This document shows positions 8,347 to 17,511 of a stretch of DNA of 64,000 bases, piece after piece; the stretch's first letter is position 1, and every line of letters begins with the position of its first letter. This stretch comes from Pelagibius sp. Alg239-R121. GTDB taxonomy: Bacteria; Pseudomonadota; Alphaproteobacteria; Kiloniellales; Kiloniellaceae. The stretch covers positions 1 through 64,000 of the forward strand of contig NZ_CAMZOF010000013.1 of assembly GCF_947331435.1 (NCBI RefSeq), given 5' to 3'. The notes below the pieces were generated by a model. The model searched no databases. It had not been told where the DNA came from and worked only from the letters and a program-made list of their open reading frames with translations. Both the position numbers and the translations under genes were made by a program.

Positions 8347-9627
8347 ATGAAGATGCGAAGCATGAGCGGGGCGGGAAGCAAGCGGGGCGGCGACAGCGCG
8401 CGCGGATACAATCGTGCCAGCGTCATGAAACTGGTGCTCGAAGAGCCCGGCATCGACCGTACGCGACTGGCCGATGCAACCGGACTGACCACCGCGGCAA
8501 TGACTCGGATCGTGCAGGAACTGATCAGCGCCGGATTGCTGAAGGATGTCGGCGCGCTTGCAACGGGCAACGGCCGGGGACGCAAACGCTCGGGACTCGA
8601 AATAGTCGGGCCGGGCGGTTTCGTCCTGGGTCTGAGCATCCTCGCGTTTAACTCCAGTATCGCGCTGACAGACATGGCCGGCCGCACTATTGAGACCGTA
8701 AGGATCGACCCTACGGACATTGGAAACCCGCAGAGCACGCTCGATGAAATTGCCGCCGCAGCGCAGGCCCTGATTACAAAGCATAAACTGGATAAGGGCC
8801 GGATTTTGGGCGCCGGAGCCGCGATCGCGGGCTATCTGAACAGCAGCGGAGAAGTATGGGACCGGTCGCCGTATTTGGGCTGGCCTGCCTTTAACGTTCG
8901 CCGCAGTCTCGCCGAACGCCTGAAACTCGATGTCACGGTCGACAACGTGAACCGCTGCATAGCTGTTGCGGAAAGCCGGATGGGCTGTTGCGCAGGGACC
9001 GAGGAATTGGTGTTGATTCGGGCCGCACTCGGTTTGGGCGGTGCAATCATCAACGCAGGTGAAGTGTTGCGCGGCCACACCAATCAGGCCGGCCACATCG
9101 GCCATATCCCTGTTGATCCAGATGGACAGCTCTGTTCCTGCGGCGCGCGGGGGTGTTTGAACACTATCGCATCCGGTTGGGCGATACTCGACCGGCTGGG
9201 TCTGTCCGATGCACAGAAGGTTGGTCCGGGGACGCTGGAGAGCCAGGAGAACAGGCTTAAGAAGGTGCTGGATCTCACGGCGAAAGGCGATCCGGCGGCG
9301 GAAAATGCGGTGCGGGAGGCCGGCGAACTGCTGGCTTTGCACAGCAAACAGCTTCTGTTCTCACTCGACCCGCAGGCGGTGGTGCTCACCGGGCCGCTGG
9401 GAAGAAATGCGGTTTATTGCGAAGCGTTTCGCAAGACCCTCACGGCCTATGGCATAACGGCGCGGATTGTGACCGCGCACGACCACCAGATCACGGGTCC
9501 GGCGCCCGCCGCCGCGGCACTGGCACTTGCAACTCAGGTCTACGCGCCATCCTTTGATATTCGGCAGCTGTTTGCTGATGCTCCGGCCGCCGCCACGGCC
9601 GGGAGCGACGAGGCGCTGGTGTTGTGA
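8347..9627 (+). CDS. ROK-family transcriptional regulator
   Basis: A 426-aa NagC/XylR-type regulator. A winged helix-turn-helix occupies residues ~20-80 (IDRTRLADATGLTTAAMTRI) and a ROK sugar-kinase fold follows. The zinc motif is LCSCGARGCLNT; the usual Glu after CL is Asn. The usual catalytic Asp of the NDAN motif is shifted to DNVN, so kinase activity is unlikely and the domain should act as a ligand sensor. ATG 8347 was chosen because the longer frame would run through the promoter. The stop overlaps the GTG start of the TRAP permease, implying co-transcription and control of the transporter and sulfatases downstream. Confidence 0.88.
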   Translation: MKMRSMSGAGSKRGGDSARGYNRASVMKLVLEEPGIDRTRLADATGLTTAAMTRIVQELISAGLLKDVGALATGNGRGRKRSGLEIVGPGGFVLGLSILAFNSSIALTDMAGRTIETVRIDPTDIGNPQSTLDEIAAAAQALITKHKLDKGRILGAGAAIAGYLNSSGEVWDRSPYLGWPAFNVRRSLAERLKLDVTVDNVNRCIAVAESRMGCCAGTEELVLIRAALGLGGAIINAGEVLRGHTNQAGHIGHIPVDPDGQLCSCGARGCLNTIASGWAILDRLGLSDAQKVGPGTLESQENRLKKVLDLTAKGDPAAENAVREAGELLALHSKQLLFSLDPQAVVLTGPLGRNAVYCEAFRKTLTAYGITARIVTAHDHQITGPAPAAAALALATQVYAPSFDIRQLFADAPAAATAGSDEALVL

Positions 9628-11528
9628 ACAACACTGCGGGCACGGCTGTTGATAACCAGCTCGGCAAAGCCGTCACCGGCGTGAGTATCCTTCTGATTGC
9701 TTTCAGCCTCTATACAGCGGCGTTTGGTATCTTTCCCGACATTATTCAGCGCGGCGTCCATCTGTCCCTGGCGATCGTGCTTGTGTACCTGCAGGCTTCG
9801 ATCTCCCGATCCGGTCACATCCAGGCAATAAACAGAGTCGTAGCTTTATTGCTGGGTGTCGTCGCGTTTAGCGTCACCGGTTATCAGGTCGTTTTCTACG
9901 ATGCGGTCGTGTCGCGGTACGGTGCCATAACGGACCTGGAGATTATCATTGCCGCCGTTGCGGTCGTTCTGCTCTTGGATGCGACGCGCCGCACCATCGG
10001 CTGGTCGATGCTGGTACTGGCACTGGTATTTCTTGCCTATGCTTTTTGGGGGAACGTCCTGCCGGGCGATCTGGCGCATCGCGGCTATGACCTCAAGCGG
10101 GTTCTCAGCCAGGTTTATCTGGGGGCAGATGGGATATTCGGCACGCCGCTTGGTGTCAGCGCGACTTTCGTCATTCTGATCGTCATTCTCGGAGCCTTGT
10201 TGGAAGCTTCCGGAGCCTCGAAGGTGCTCATGGATGTTGCCGTTGCGATGACCGGCCGCTCGAGGGGCGGCCCGGCCAAGGCCGCGGTGGTGGGAAGCAG
10301 TCTGATGGGCATGATATCCGGCACGGCCGTTGCCAACGTCCTGACGACCGGAACCATATCCATTCCCTTGATGAAGCGCGGCGGTTACCGCGGCCATGTC
10401 GCAGCGGCTATCGAAGCTGTCGCCTCGACCGGCGGCCAGTTGATGCCGCCGATCATGGGGGCGGCTGCCTTCCTGATGGCGGACATCATCGAAACGCCGT
10501 ACGCCGAGATCGCCAAGTCGGCAATTATTCCCGCCGCACTTTTTTACATCGCGGTTTTCGCCGCCGTTCACCTCGAAGCCGTGAAAACCGGCCTCAAGCC
10601 GCTCGCGCAATCGGAGCTTCCGTCGGCACGGCAGGCTTTGCTCGAGAGAGGGCATGTGCTGCTCGCGATACCGGCTTTTGTCGGGTTTATCGTCAATGGC
10701 TACTCGGTGATGTATGCATCCCTCTGGGCCATCTGCACGCTGCTCGTTCTATCATTATTGCGCGGCGCAACCCGTATGGGAGCCGGGGCGCTCGCCAAAG
10801 CCTGCGTCGCCGCTACCCACGCGGTCCTGCCGGTGGCCATGGCGACCGCAACGGCGGGCATCATCATCGCCGTTGTGACCCTGACGGGCGTCGGCCTGAA
10901 ATTCAGTTCGCTGATTGTCACATTGTCGGGCGGCAATCTTGTTGTTGCGCTGATGCTGACCATGGCTACGTCCCTGATTCTGGGCATGGGTCTGCCAACG
11001 GCGGCGGCCTATATTCTGGTGGCGACATTGGCGGCGCCTGCTTTGGTCAACATGGGCGTGAACATTCTTGCGGCGCACATGTTCGTCTTCTATTCAGCAA
11101 TGCTGTCGGCGATTACGCCACCTGTTGCGCTCGCGGCTTTTGCCGCCGCTGCCCTGTCAGGTGAAAATCCGATGCGGATTGCGCTTACCGCCGTGAAATA
11201 CGGCCTCGTCGCGTTCCTGATTCCTTACTTCTTCGTTTTCGATGTCCGGTTGCTCGGGATCGGGGATTTTTCCAGCCTTGTCATTCCTGTTTCAACCGCG
11301 GCCCTCGGTGCGGTCGCGTTGGCCGGTGCCCTGCAAGGCTGGTTCGCCGATCATGCTCCCTGGCCTCTTCGCGCCCTGCTGCTGGCCGGTGCCGTCATGC
11401 TGATCGCGCCTGGCACCTACAGCGATATAGCCGGATTGCTGGCGATCGCCACTGTGATTGCCATTCAAATGCTTGCCCGCAGCAACAGCGGCAAGAAAGA
11501 AAAGACACAATTGGATGTAGGGAGTTAG
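9624..11528 (+). CDS. Fused TRAP transporter permease (DctQM type)
   Basis: A 634-aa integral membrane protein with about 18 hydrophobic segments. The first ~150 residues correspond to the small DctQ-like subunit and the rest to the large DctM-like subunit, the fused form typical of TAXI-TRAP systems. Family motifs include SSLMGMISGTAVANVLTTG, EAVASTGGQLMPPIMGAAAF and SLILGMGLPTAAAYILVA. It uses an ion gradient to import a substrate delivered by the TAXI protein encoded next. The GTG start overlaps the ROK stop (GTGA). The substrate is not known from sequence; the two sulfatases downstream suggest an organosulfate. Confidence 0.92.
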   Translation: MNNTAGTAVDNQLGKAVTGVSILLIAFSLYTAAFGIFPDIIQRGVHLSLAIVLVYLQASISRSGHIQAINRVVALLLGVVAFSVTGYQVVFYDAVVSRYGAITDLEIIIAAVAVVLLLDATRRTIGWSMLVLALVFLAYAFWGNVLPGDLAHRGYDLKRVLSQVYLGADGIFGTPLGVSATFVILIVILGALLEASGASKVLMDVAVAMTGRSRGGPAKAAVVGSSLMGMISGTAVANVLTTGTISIPLMKRGGYRGHVAAAIEAVASTGGQLMPPIMGAAAFLMADIIETPYAEIAKSAIIPAALFYIAVFAAVHLEAVKTGLKPLAQSELPSARQALLERGHVLLAIPAFVGFIVNGYSVMYASLWAICTLLVLSLLRGATRMGAGALAKACVAATHAVLPVAMATATAGIIIAVVTLTGVGLKFSSLIVTLSGGNLVVALMLTMATSLILGMGLPTAAAYILVATLAAPALVNMGVNILAAHMFVFYSAMLSAITPPVALAAFAAAALSGENPMRIALTAVKYGLVAFLIPYFFVFDVRLLGIGDFSSLVIPVSTAALGAVALAGALQGWFADHAPWPLRALLLAGAVMLIAPGTYSDIAGLLAIATVIAIQMLARSNSGKKEKTQLDVGS

Positions 11529-11584
11529 AGAGCAGAGAGCTGGTTGTGTCCCCAAAAAAACCGAATTCATATAGGGAGGGAACA

Positions 11585-12574
11585 ATGAACCTTAAAAAAA
11601 CGCTGGCAGTCGTCGCTATGGGAGGCAGTCTCTTAACGGCTGCGACCGTCCAAGCCGAGGACACGTTCGTTTCAATCGGATCCAACCCGGTCGGCAATAC
11701 AGCCTATCAATGGGCGGCCGGTATCTCGGATCTGGTCAATCGCAACGTCGAAGGTGTCAAGATGACGGCGGAAGGCACCAAAGGCTATGTCGCCAATGTG
11801 CGGCTTATGCTCGACGGCCAGATCGAGGCTGGGTTCTCCAACTCCAAGCTTGCCTACGAAGCCTATAAAGGTGAGGGCGACTACGCCGGTACCAAACCGG
11901 GCCAGATCGTCAGCTGGATATCGATCGCACCGATTGTGCAGCATGTGGTCGTTCTGGAAAGTTCCGGTATCAAGGCGCTAACCGATCTGAAAGACAAACG
12001 GATCGGCATTGGTCAACCGGGCGGAACATCCATGCTCGACGCCGAAATTCTCATGCAGACGATTGGCTTGAAACCCGGCGAAGACTTCAAGGATTTTCGA
12101 GTCAAGTTGCCGCAGATGGTCGATATGCTCTCCGACGGTCAGATCGATGCGCTCGTCTGGAACGGTTCGATCCCGCTGCCACCGATCATCAAGTTGAAGT
12201 CGCAGCGTGACGTGCGGATCCTGCCGATTCCCTCGGACGTCTCTAAGGCAATACAGGCAAAATACGGCGCTTACACCTCGGGAAACCTTCCTGCAAACAC
12301 CTATGCGGAACAGCCTGAGGAAATAGCATCCTATCGTTTGGGGAATGTTCTGTTGATCAGGGCGGACGTTCCGGAAGAAATCGTCTATCAGGCAACCAAG
12401 GTCGTTATGGAAAACCTGGACCATATGGCCGGCGTCCATCCGGCCTGGAAACGGGTCTCGTCCGCGACTGTCCTGGGCGGTTTTCAGGCACCGCTTCATC
12501 CCGGCGCCCTGCGGTATTACCGCGAAGCCGGCGTTCCGGGCATCGAGGAATTTGCCGCCCGTACCGCTCAGTAA
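11585..12574 (+). CDS. TAXI-family TRAP substrate-binding protein
   Basis: A 329-aa periplasmic protein with a signal peptide cleaved near AATVQAED (residue ~24). The TAXI fold is shown by VSIGSNPVGNTAYQWAAGI, the IGIGQPGGTSMLDAE block and QIDALVWNG. It binds the solute for the fused permease upstream. An AGGGAGGG Shine-Dalgarno precedes ATG 11585. TAXI proteins are best known with glutamate-like ligands, but specificity varies. Here the genomic link is to sulfate-ester hydrolysis. Confidence 0.92.
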   Translation: MNLKKTLAVVAMGGSLLTAATVQAEDTFVSIGSNPVGNTAYQWAAGISDLVNRNVEGVKMTAEGTKGYVANVRLMLDGQIEAGFSNSKLAYEAYKGEGDYAGTKPGQIVSWISIAPIVQHVVVLESSGIKALTDLKDKRIGIGQPGGTSMLDAEILMQTIGLKPGEDFKDFRVKLPQMVDMLSDGQIDALVWNGSIPLPPIIKLKSQRDVRILPIPSDVSKAIQAKYGAYTSGNLPANTYAEQPEEIASYRLGNVLLIRADVPEEIVYQATKVVMENLDHMAGVHPAWKRVSSATVLGGFQAPLHPGALRYYREAGVPGIEEFAARTAQ

Positions 12575-12595
12575 CAAGTCCGCGTCCATGCGGCG

Positions 12596-12645
12596 CTAGA
12601 GTCTGATCGTTTGTCGTTGAACCCGTAAAAACGATCAGACTCCAG
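12596..12645. repeat. REP-like long palindromic hairpin
   Basis: A perfect 14-bp inverted repeat (GAGTCTGATCGTTT at 12599-12612, complement at 12629-12642) encloses a 16-nt loop. The stem extends three more pairs with one mismatch (CTAGAGTC/GACTCCAG). The length and loop composition resemble dispersed intergenic palindromes common in Alphaproteobacteria. It may attenuate transcription between the transporter and sulfatase genes. I did not find a second copy in this window. Confidence 0.6.
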
Positions 12646-12692
12646 AGAAGGCCGCGCGGCCGATAACCTCGCAAGTGTAAGACATACAAACT

Positions 12693-14195
12693 ATGAAAAC
12701 AGTCTTCGTTTTCCTTGATTCGCTGAACCGCAATGCCATGGAACCCTATGGCAGTGAACAGGTTTACACGCCGAACTTCTCGCGTTTCGCCGAGCGGGCG
12801 GTGACGTTCGATAATCACTATGTGGGAAGCCTTCCCTGTATTCCTGCGCGCCGGGATCTGCACAGCGGACGGATCAATTTTCTGCATCGTAGCTGGGGTC
12901 CTCTGGAGCCCTTCGACGATTCCTTTCCTGAAATTTTGAAACAGGCAGGCACCTATACGCACATCGTTACAGATCACCATCACTACTTCGCCGATGGCGG
13001 TGCGACCTATCATCAGCGATACGCCTCCTGGGAACTCGTGCGGGGGCAGGCGATCGATCGCTGGAAAGCACATGTAAAGCCTGATTTGGAAGCGATGCGT
13101 GCAGACTATCATCCACTTCAGCATCATCGCGTGAACTACATGACCAACCGACAATATGTGACACGCGAGGAAGACTACTGCGGTCCCCAGGTATTTGGTC
13201 TCGCGCAGCAGTTTCTGGATAAAAATCACGATTGCGACGATTGGCTGCTTCAAGTCGAATGCTTTGACCCCCATGAACCTTTCCACGCGCCCCCGCGATT
13301 TCGCGAGATGTATCCGACAAGTTATGACGGTCCGATCCTCGACTGGCCGTTCTATGAAAGGGTGCGCGAAACGCCAGAGGAAATCGCGGAGCTGCGGGCA
13401 AACTATGCTGCGCTTACGAGTATGTGCGATGAGTATTTCGGGCGCCTTCTGGATTTTTTCGACGAGAAGGACTTGTGGAAGGACACCTGCCTTATCCTAA
13501 CCACCGATCATGGATTTTTGCTCGGCGAACACGACTGGTGGTCAAAGAACCGCATGCCGGTCTACGACGAGATCGCGCGCATACCGCTTATGATCTATCA
13601 CCCCGCGTGGGCAGGACAGGGGGGAACACGCCGGCAGTCCCTTACGCAGGCGACCGACATCATGCCGACGATTTTGGATCTGCATGGTCAGAACATTCCA
13701 GGAGACGTCCTCGGCAAGTCCCTGTTGCCTTTGATGGCCGGCGATCGTGCACTGCGCGAAGCGGCGATCTTCGGATACTTCGGCGCGGCCTGCAATGTCA
13801 CGGATGGCAGGTACGTCTACTTCCGCTACCCGGAGCGCTTCACCGCCGAAGACCTCTACGAATATACCTTGATGCCGACAAGAATGACGTCTCGGTTCGC
13901 CATCAGCGAGTTGGTGGGCGCGACCCTGGCCAACCCCTTTTCATTTTCCAAGGGCGTGCCGCTGCTGAAACTGCGGCCGCGCGCAGGTGAGAAAGGGAAT
14001 CCCGTCGAAGTCCAGGGTATGAATTTCGAAGATACGCAAACGCGGCTCTACGATCTTGGAGCTGATCCGCATCAGGAAAATCCGCTCGACGACCCGGAAA
14101 CGGAACAGCGTCTGATCTCTGCGATGACGCAGCTGATGAGAGAGGCAGACGCGCCGGACGAACTCTTTGCGCGTTTTAACCTGGATCCGGTCTAA
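12693..14195 (+). CDS. Type I sulfatase
   Basis: A 500-aa arylsulfatase-superfamily enzyme without a signal peptide, so cytoplasmic. The formylglycine signature CXPXR is intact (LPCIPARRDLHSGR, Cys ~50), so the enzyme needs formylglycine maturation. Metal ligands are expected in VFVFLDSLNRN at the N-terminus and in TTDHGFLLGEHDWWSKN. The substrate is not identifiable. The position after a TRAP importer suggests it hydrolyses the imported sulfate ester, releasing sulfate for assimilation or an organic product as carbon source. Confidence 0.87.
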   Translation: MKTVFVFLDSLNRNAMEPYGSEQVYTPNFSRFAERAVTFDNHYVGSLPCIPARRDLHSGRINFLHRSWGPLEPFDDSFPEILKQAGTYTHIVTDHHHYFADGGATYHQRYASWELVRGQAIDRWKAHVKPDLEAMRADYHPLQHHRVNYMTNRQYVTREEDYCGPQVFGLAQQFLDKNHDCDDWLLQVECFDPHEPFHAPPRFREMYPTSYDGPILDWPFYERVRETPEEIAELRANYAALTSMCDEYFGRLLDFFDEKDLWKDTCLILTTDHGFLLGEHDWWSKNRMPVYDEIARIPLMIYHPAWAGQGGTRRQSLTQATDIMPTILDLHGQNIPGDVLGKSLLPLMAGDRALREAAIFGYFGAACNVTDGRYVYFRYPERFTAEDLYEYTLMPTRMTSRFAISELVGATLANPFSFSKGVPLLKLRPRAGEKGNPVEVQGMNFEDTQTRLYDLGADPHQENPLDDPETEQRLISAMTQLMREADAPDELFARFNLDPV

Positions 14196-14266
14196 CCGGA
14201 ATATGCCGGCGTCAGGTTTGTTGATGCAGTAAGGCAAATGTCTTCGTTGATGGGAGAACACTCGAA

Positions 14267-15877
14267 ATGCTTCGGGAAAATCAGCCGAACATCCTGCTGA
14301 TAATGGCAGATCAACTGGCCGCTCAGGCCTTGAGCCTTTACGGCAACGGCGTTTGCAAGACTCCGAACCTTGACCGCTTGGCCACACGGGGAACCGTCTT
14401 TGAATACGCCTACTCCAATAACCCGTTGTGCGTGCCAAGCCGCGCCTCGATGCTGACGGGTTTGCTGTCGCCAAACATCGGGGTCAACGATAACGCCAAT
14501 GAACTGGCGAGCTCTGTGCCCACGATGGCGCATTACCTTCGACACTGTGGGTATTGGACCGAGCTCTGCGGTAAAATGCACTTTATCGGACCGGATCAGC
14601 TGCACGGCTTCAATGACCGCAGCGTGACCGACATTTATCCGGCCAGCTTTCAGTGGATCGCAGACTGGGCGGCAGGACCCTCCTTCGTGGCGTCGGGAAC
14701 AGCGCTCAACGGTGTGGTCGAAGCGGGCCCTTGTGTTCGCACCCTGCAGGAAGACTATGACGACGAGGTCGAGCATGCCGGCCTCCAGAGCCTCTACGAC
14801 CTGGCACGTCGGCCCGAGCGCAGTCCGTTCTTTCAGATCATCTCCTTCACCAGCCCTCATACGCCCTTCACGGTCTCCCAGGAGTACTGGGATCGCTATA
14901 CCGACGAGGAGATCGACATGCCGGCGGTTGGGGCGATTCCCTTTGAAGAGCTCGACTATCACTCGAAGGCCTTGTTCTTTGCCCATGGCCGGCATCGACA
15001 CCGCATAACCGAAGACCATCTGCGGCGTGCACGGCACGCCTACTACGGGATGATCTCCTATCTCGACGACAAGGTGGGCAGGATAATCGAAACGCTCGAA
15101 AAAACCGGGCAGCGGGATAACACGGCGATTTTCTTTGTCTCCGATCACGGTGAAATGCTGGGCGAGCGGGGAATGTGGTTCAAACATAGCTTCTGGGATT
15201 GGTCGGCACGGGTGCCTTTTATCGCTTCGATACCCGGGATGCCGGAGGGCTGCCGCTCCAGGCAGGTGGTGTCCCTGGTCGACCTGCTGCCGACATTTCT
15301 GGATCTTGCAGGAAACGGTTCCGATAGCGGCTCGGATTTGGCGCTCGACGGTAATAGTGTCCTGCCACTTGCGCGCGGAGCGGCCGAAGACTGGCCCGAT
15401 CTCGCAATCTCCGATTACCTGGCGATCGGGCCCTGTGTTCCCTGTCGAATGCTGCGCAGGGGACGGTACAAATATATCCTGACCCATGGGCACCCGCCCA
15501 TGCTTTTTGATCTGGAAACTGATCCGCTGGAATTAAACGACGTTGTGGGAGACCCGCAGCTGGCCGGGGTCGTTGCCGAACTTCACCGGATCGCCACGAA
15601 TGGGTGGGAGCCCGATGCCCTGACGGAAAAGGTTCTGCAAAGCCAACGGCGGCGCAAGCTGATTTCAGAAATGCCGGGAGACGCACCGGATTGGAACTAT
15701 TTGGCGCGTAAAGGTGACGATGGACGCTATGTGCGGGCTGACGGTGTCGACGCAACCAAAGGCCGTATGCGATTGCCGCCGGTTCCAGCCGTGCCCTGCG
15801 ACTGGCCTGTACTCGAGGCAGATGTCGTTGAGGAATTGATCGACGGCAAACGCGCGCTGAAGGACGTGCTCATTTAA
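14267..15877 (+). CDS. betC: Choline-sulfatase-like enzyme
   Basis: A 536-aa cytoplasmic sulfatase that follows choline-sulfatase along its length: NILLIMADQL, then LCVPSRASMLTG (CXPXR, Cys ~62), GKMHFIGPDQLHGF, TDIYPASF, DYDDEV, VSDHGEMLGERGMWFK, and the C-terminal QRRR...WNYLARKGDDGRYVR typical of the choline-sulfatase tail. The expected reaction is choline-O-sulfate to choline plus sulfate, feeding glycine betaine synthesis. No betA or betB is adjacent, so a related sulfate ester remains possible. Its neighbours are a second sulfatase and a TAXI-TRAP importer instead of the usual choline genes. Confidence 0.75.
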   Translation: MLRENQPNILLIMADQLAAQALSLYGNGVCKTPNLDRLATRGTVFEYAYSNNPLCVPSRASMLTGLLSPNIGVNDNANELASSVPTMAHYLRHCGYWTELCGKMHFIGPDQLHGFNDRSVTDIYPASFQWIADWAAGPSFVASGTALNGVVEAGPCVRTLQEDYDDEVEHAGLQSLYDLARRPERSPFFQIISFTSPHTPFTVSQEYWDRYTDEEIDMPAVGAIPFEELDYHSKALFFAHGRHRHRITEDHLRRARHAYYGMISYLDDKVGRIIETLEKTGQRDNTAIFFVSDHGEMLGERGMWFKHSFWDWSARVPFIASIPGMPEGCRSRQVVSLVDLLPTFLDLAGNGSDSGSDLALDGNSVLPLARGAAEDWPDLAISDYLAIGPCVPCRMLRRGRYKYILTHGHPPMLFDLETDPLELNDVVGDPQLAGVVAELHRIATNGWEPDALTEKVLQSQRRRKLISEMPGDAPDWNYLARKGDDGRYVRADGVDATKGRMRLPPVPAVPCDWPVLEADVVEELIDGKRALKDVLI

Positions 15878-15926
15878 CGCTTATGGTTCCCGATACCACG
15901 GAGGGCCGACGACCAGTGCAATCGGC

Positions 15927-15967
15927 TGCGTGAAAGCCCGGTTTTCGAGGAAGCGGGCTTTCACGCA
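15927..15967. terminator. Hairpin between convergent genes
   Basis: TGCGTGAAAGCCCG (15927-15940) is perfectly complementary to 15954-15967, giving a 14-bp GC-rich stem with a 13-nt loop. It sits between the convergent sulfatase and creatinase stop codons. There is no T-tract on either side, so termination efficiency is uncertain, but the position suits a bidirectional terminator. Confidence 0.6.
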
Positions 15968-15989
15968 TCAGCCATAGCGGCGCAGAAAA

Positions 15990-17192
15990 TCAGGCCGGCA
16001 CGATATTGTGTTCGGGGCCGAAGGGGAACTTGGTGATGTTCTCGGCGCCATCTTCCTGAATTACCAGGATGTCGTGCTCGCGGTAACCGCCGGCGCCTTC
16101 CATGCTTTCAGGCAGCATGATCATCGGCTCCATCGAGACCACCATGTTGGGTTCGAGCACGGTTTCGATGTCTTCGCGCAGTTCCAGTCCGGCTTCGCGG
16201 CCGTAATAGTGGCTGAGCGTGCCGAAAGAGTGACCGTAGCCGAAGGTCCGGTGCTGCAGGAGATCGTGCTCCTTGTAGATCTCGTTGAGCTCCAGCGCGA
16301 TATCGCAGCAGCGCGCGCCCGGCTTGATCAGCTCCAGGCCGCGCCTGTGCACCCTGCAGTTGACTTCCCAGAGCTCCAGGTGACGGTCGCTTGCATGATC
16401 CAGGAAGAGGGTCCGTTCCAGGGCCGTGTAGTACCCGGCGATCATGGGAAAACAGTTCAGGCTCAGGATGTCGCCCTTCTGGACCTTGCGTGAGGTGACG
16501 GGATTGTGTGCGCCGTCCGTATTCAGGCCGGACTGAAACCAGGTCCAGGTATCCATCAGTTCGCCGTGCGGAAAGCGCTTTGCAATCTCGCGGACCATGG
16601 CACGGGTCGAATGCAGGGCGACTTCGTACTCGGGCACGTTCTCGGCAATGGCTTCAACGCAGTGGGCGCCGCCGATATCGCCGACCTGTGCGCCGTGTTT
16701 GATCAACTCGATTTCCTCGTCCGACTTGATCATCCGCATCCGCATCGTGGGGGCGCCGACATCGGAGAAGGTGGCACCCGGCAGAGCGTCGCCGAGTTTC
16801 GCGTGGTTCTGCAGGTTGAGGTGGTCAAACTCGACGCCGATCCGCTTGCGGCCGCCGATTTCGTTCTGGACGGCCCGGAAATAGTTGTCTTTCTGCCAAT
16901 CCGTATAGACCAGATTGTCACCGACACTACGCCGGTGTGGCTGTCCGCCGTCGATGTTGGCGGAAAGTGTGATCGCCTTATCCTGGGTGACCACCAGGCC
17001 GTAGGTCCGCCCAAAAGCGCAATAGAGGAAGTCGCTGAAATAGTTGATGTTATGGATCGACGTGAACAGAACCGCTTCCAGATCCTCGCTCGCCATGTGA
17101 TCCCGGAGCATCTTCAGGCGCCGTTCTGATTCGCTTGCCGAGAAGGTGGGCGTCACCTTTGCACCGTTACGTATCTTGAGAAACTGTTCCAT
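15990..17192 (-). CDS. Creatinase (creatine amidinohydrolase)
   Basis: A 400-aa M24 pita-bread-fold enzyme that hydrolyses creatine to sarcosine and urea. It closely follows Pseudomonas creatinase: FTSIHNINYFSDFLYCAFGR, SANIDGGQP, YTDWQKDNYF, MDTWTWFQSG, NTDGAHNPVT (active-site His ~229), GYGHSFGTLSHYYGREAGLE and SMEPMIMLPE. Unlike aminopeptidase P it does not carry the full five-residue metal set, which is known for creatinase. Creatininase and sarcosine oxidase genes are not in the window. It is divergent from a LysR regulator that probably controls it. Confidence 0.93.
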   Translation of the reverse strand: MEQFLKIRNGAKVTPTFSASESERRLKMLRDHMASEDLEAVLFTSIHNINYFSDFLYCAFGRTYGLVVTQDKAITLSANIDGGQPHRRSVGDNLVYTDWQKDNYFRAVQNEIGGRKRIGVEFDHLNLQNHAKLGDALPGATFSDVGAPTMRMRMIKSDEEIELIKHGAQVGDIGGAHCVEAIAENVPEYEVALHSTRAMVREIAKRFPHGELMDTWTWFQSGLNTDGAHNPVTSRKVQKGDILSLNCFPMIAGYYTALERTLFLDHASDRHLELWEVNCRVHRRGLELIKPGARCCDIALELNEIYKEHDLLQHRTFGYGHSFGTLSHYYGREAGLELREDIETVLEPNMVVSMEPMIMLPESMEGAGGYREHDILVIQEDGAENITKFPFGPEHNIVPA

Positions 17193-17458
17193 CTTTACCT
17201 CGTTACTGAATACCGCCCGTAGCGGGCGCCCGCGGACGACCTGTCGCTCATTGCCTTGCGTCTCCGGTCCCGCCGAACGCTCTTTCGCAGCGCATTGCGA
17301 AAATCGCTGTACGGACGCAGGCGCTGCCGCTTTGCCGGTCGCTCGAGTTTCGTCTCTATTGAATGGCTTCGCATTTCGAAGCGTTACGACGTCGATATCA
17401 TGGGGATTAGAATTTGAGAAATTAATGTTTTTTATTGTTTGATTTATTTTTGTAATCG
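17193..17458. promoter_or_regulatory. Creatinase/LysR divergent regulatory region
   Basis: With the sites listed next, this forms a 319-bp gap that drops from GC-rich near the creatinase gene to very AT-rich near the LysR gene. No open frame in it is convincing. It should hold the creatinase promoter on the minus strand, but I could not assign boxes with confidence. Confidence 0.4.
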
Positions 17459-17486
17459 TATAATCTTATTTGTATACAACACAAAT
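17459..17486 (+). promoter_or_regulatory. -10 element and LysR-type inverted repeat
   Basis: TATAAT at 17459-17464 is a perfect -10; TTGTTT 18 bp upstream could serve as -35. ATTTGT (17468-17473) and ACAAAT (17481-17486) form an inverted repeat with a 7-bp spacer, just before the LysR start, fitting an autoregulatory LysR site. Confidence 0.5.
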
Positions 17487-17511
17487 GCTACCATGAGAAG
17501 TGCTTGCTTCG

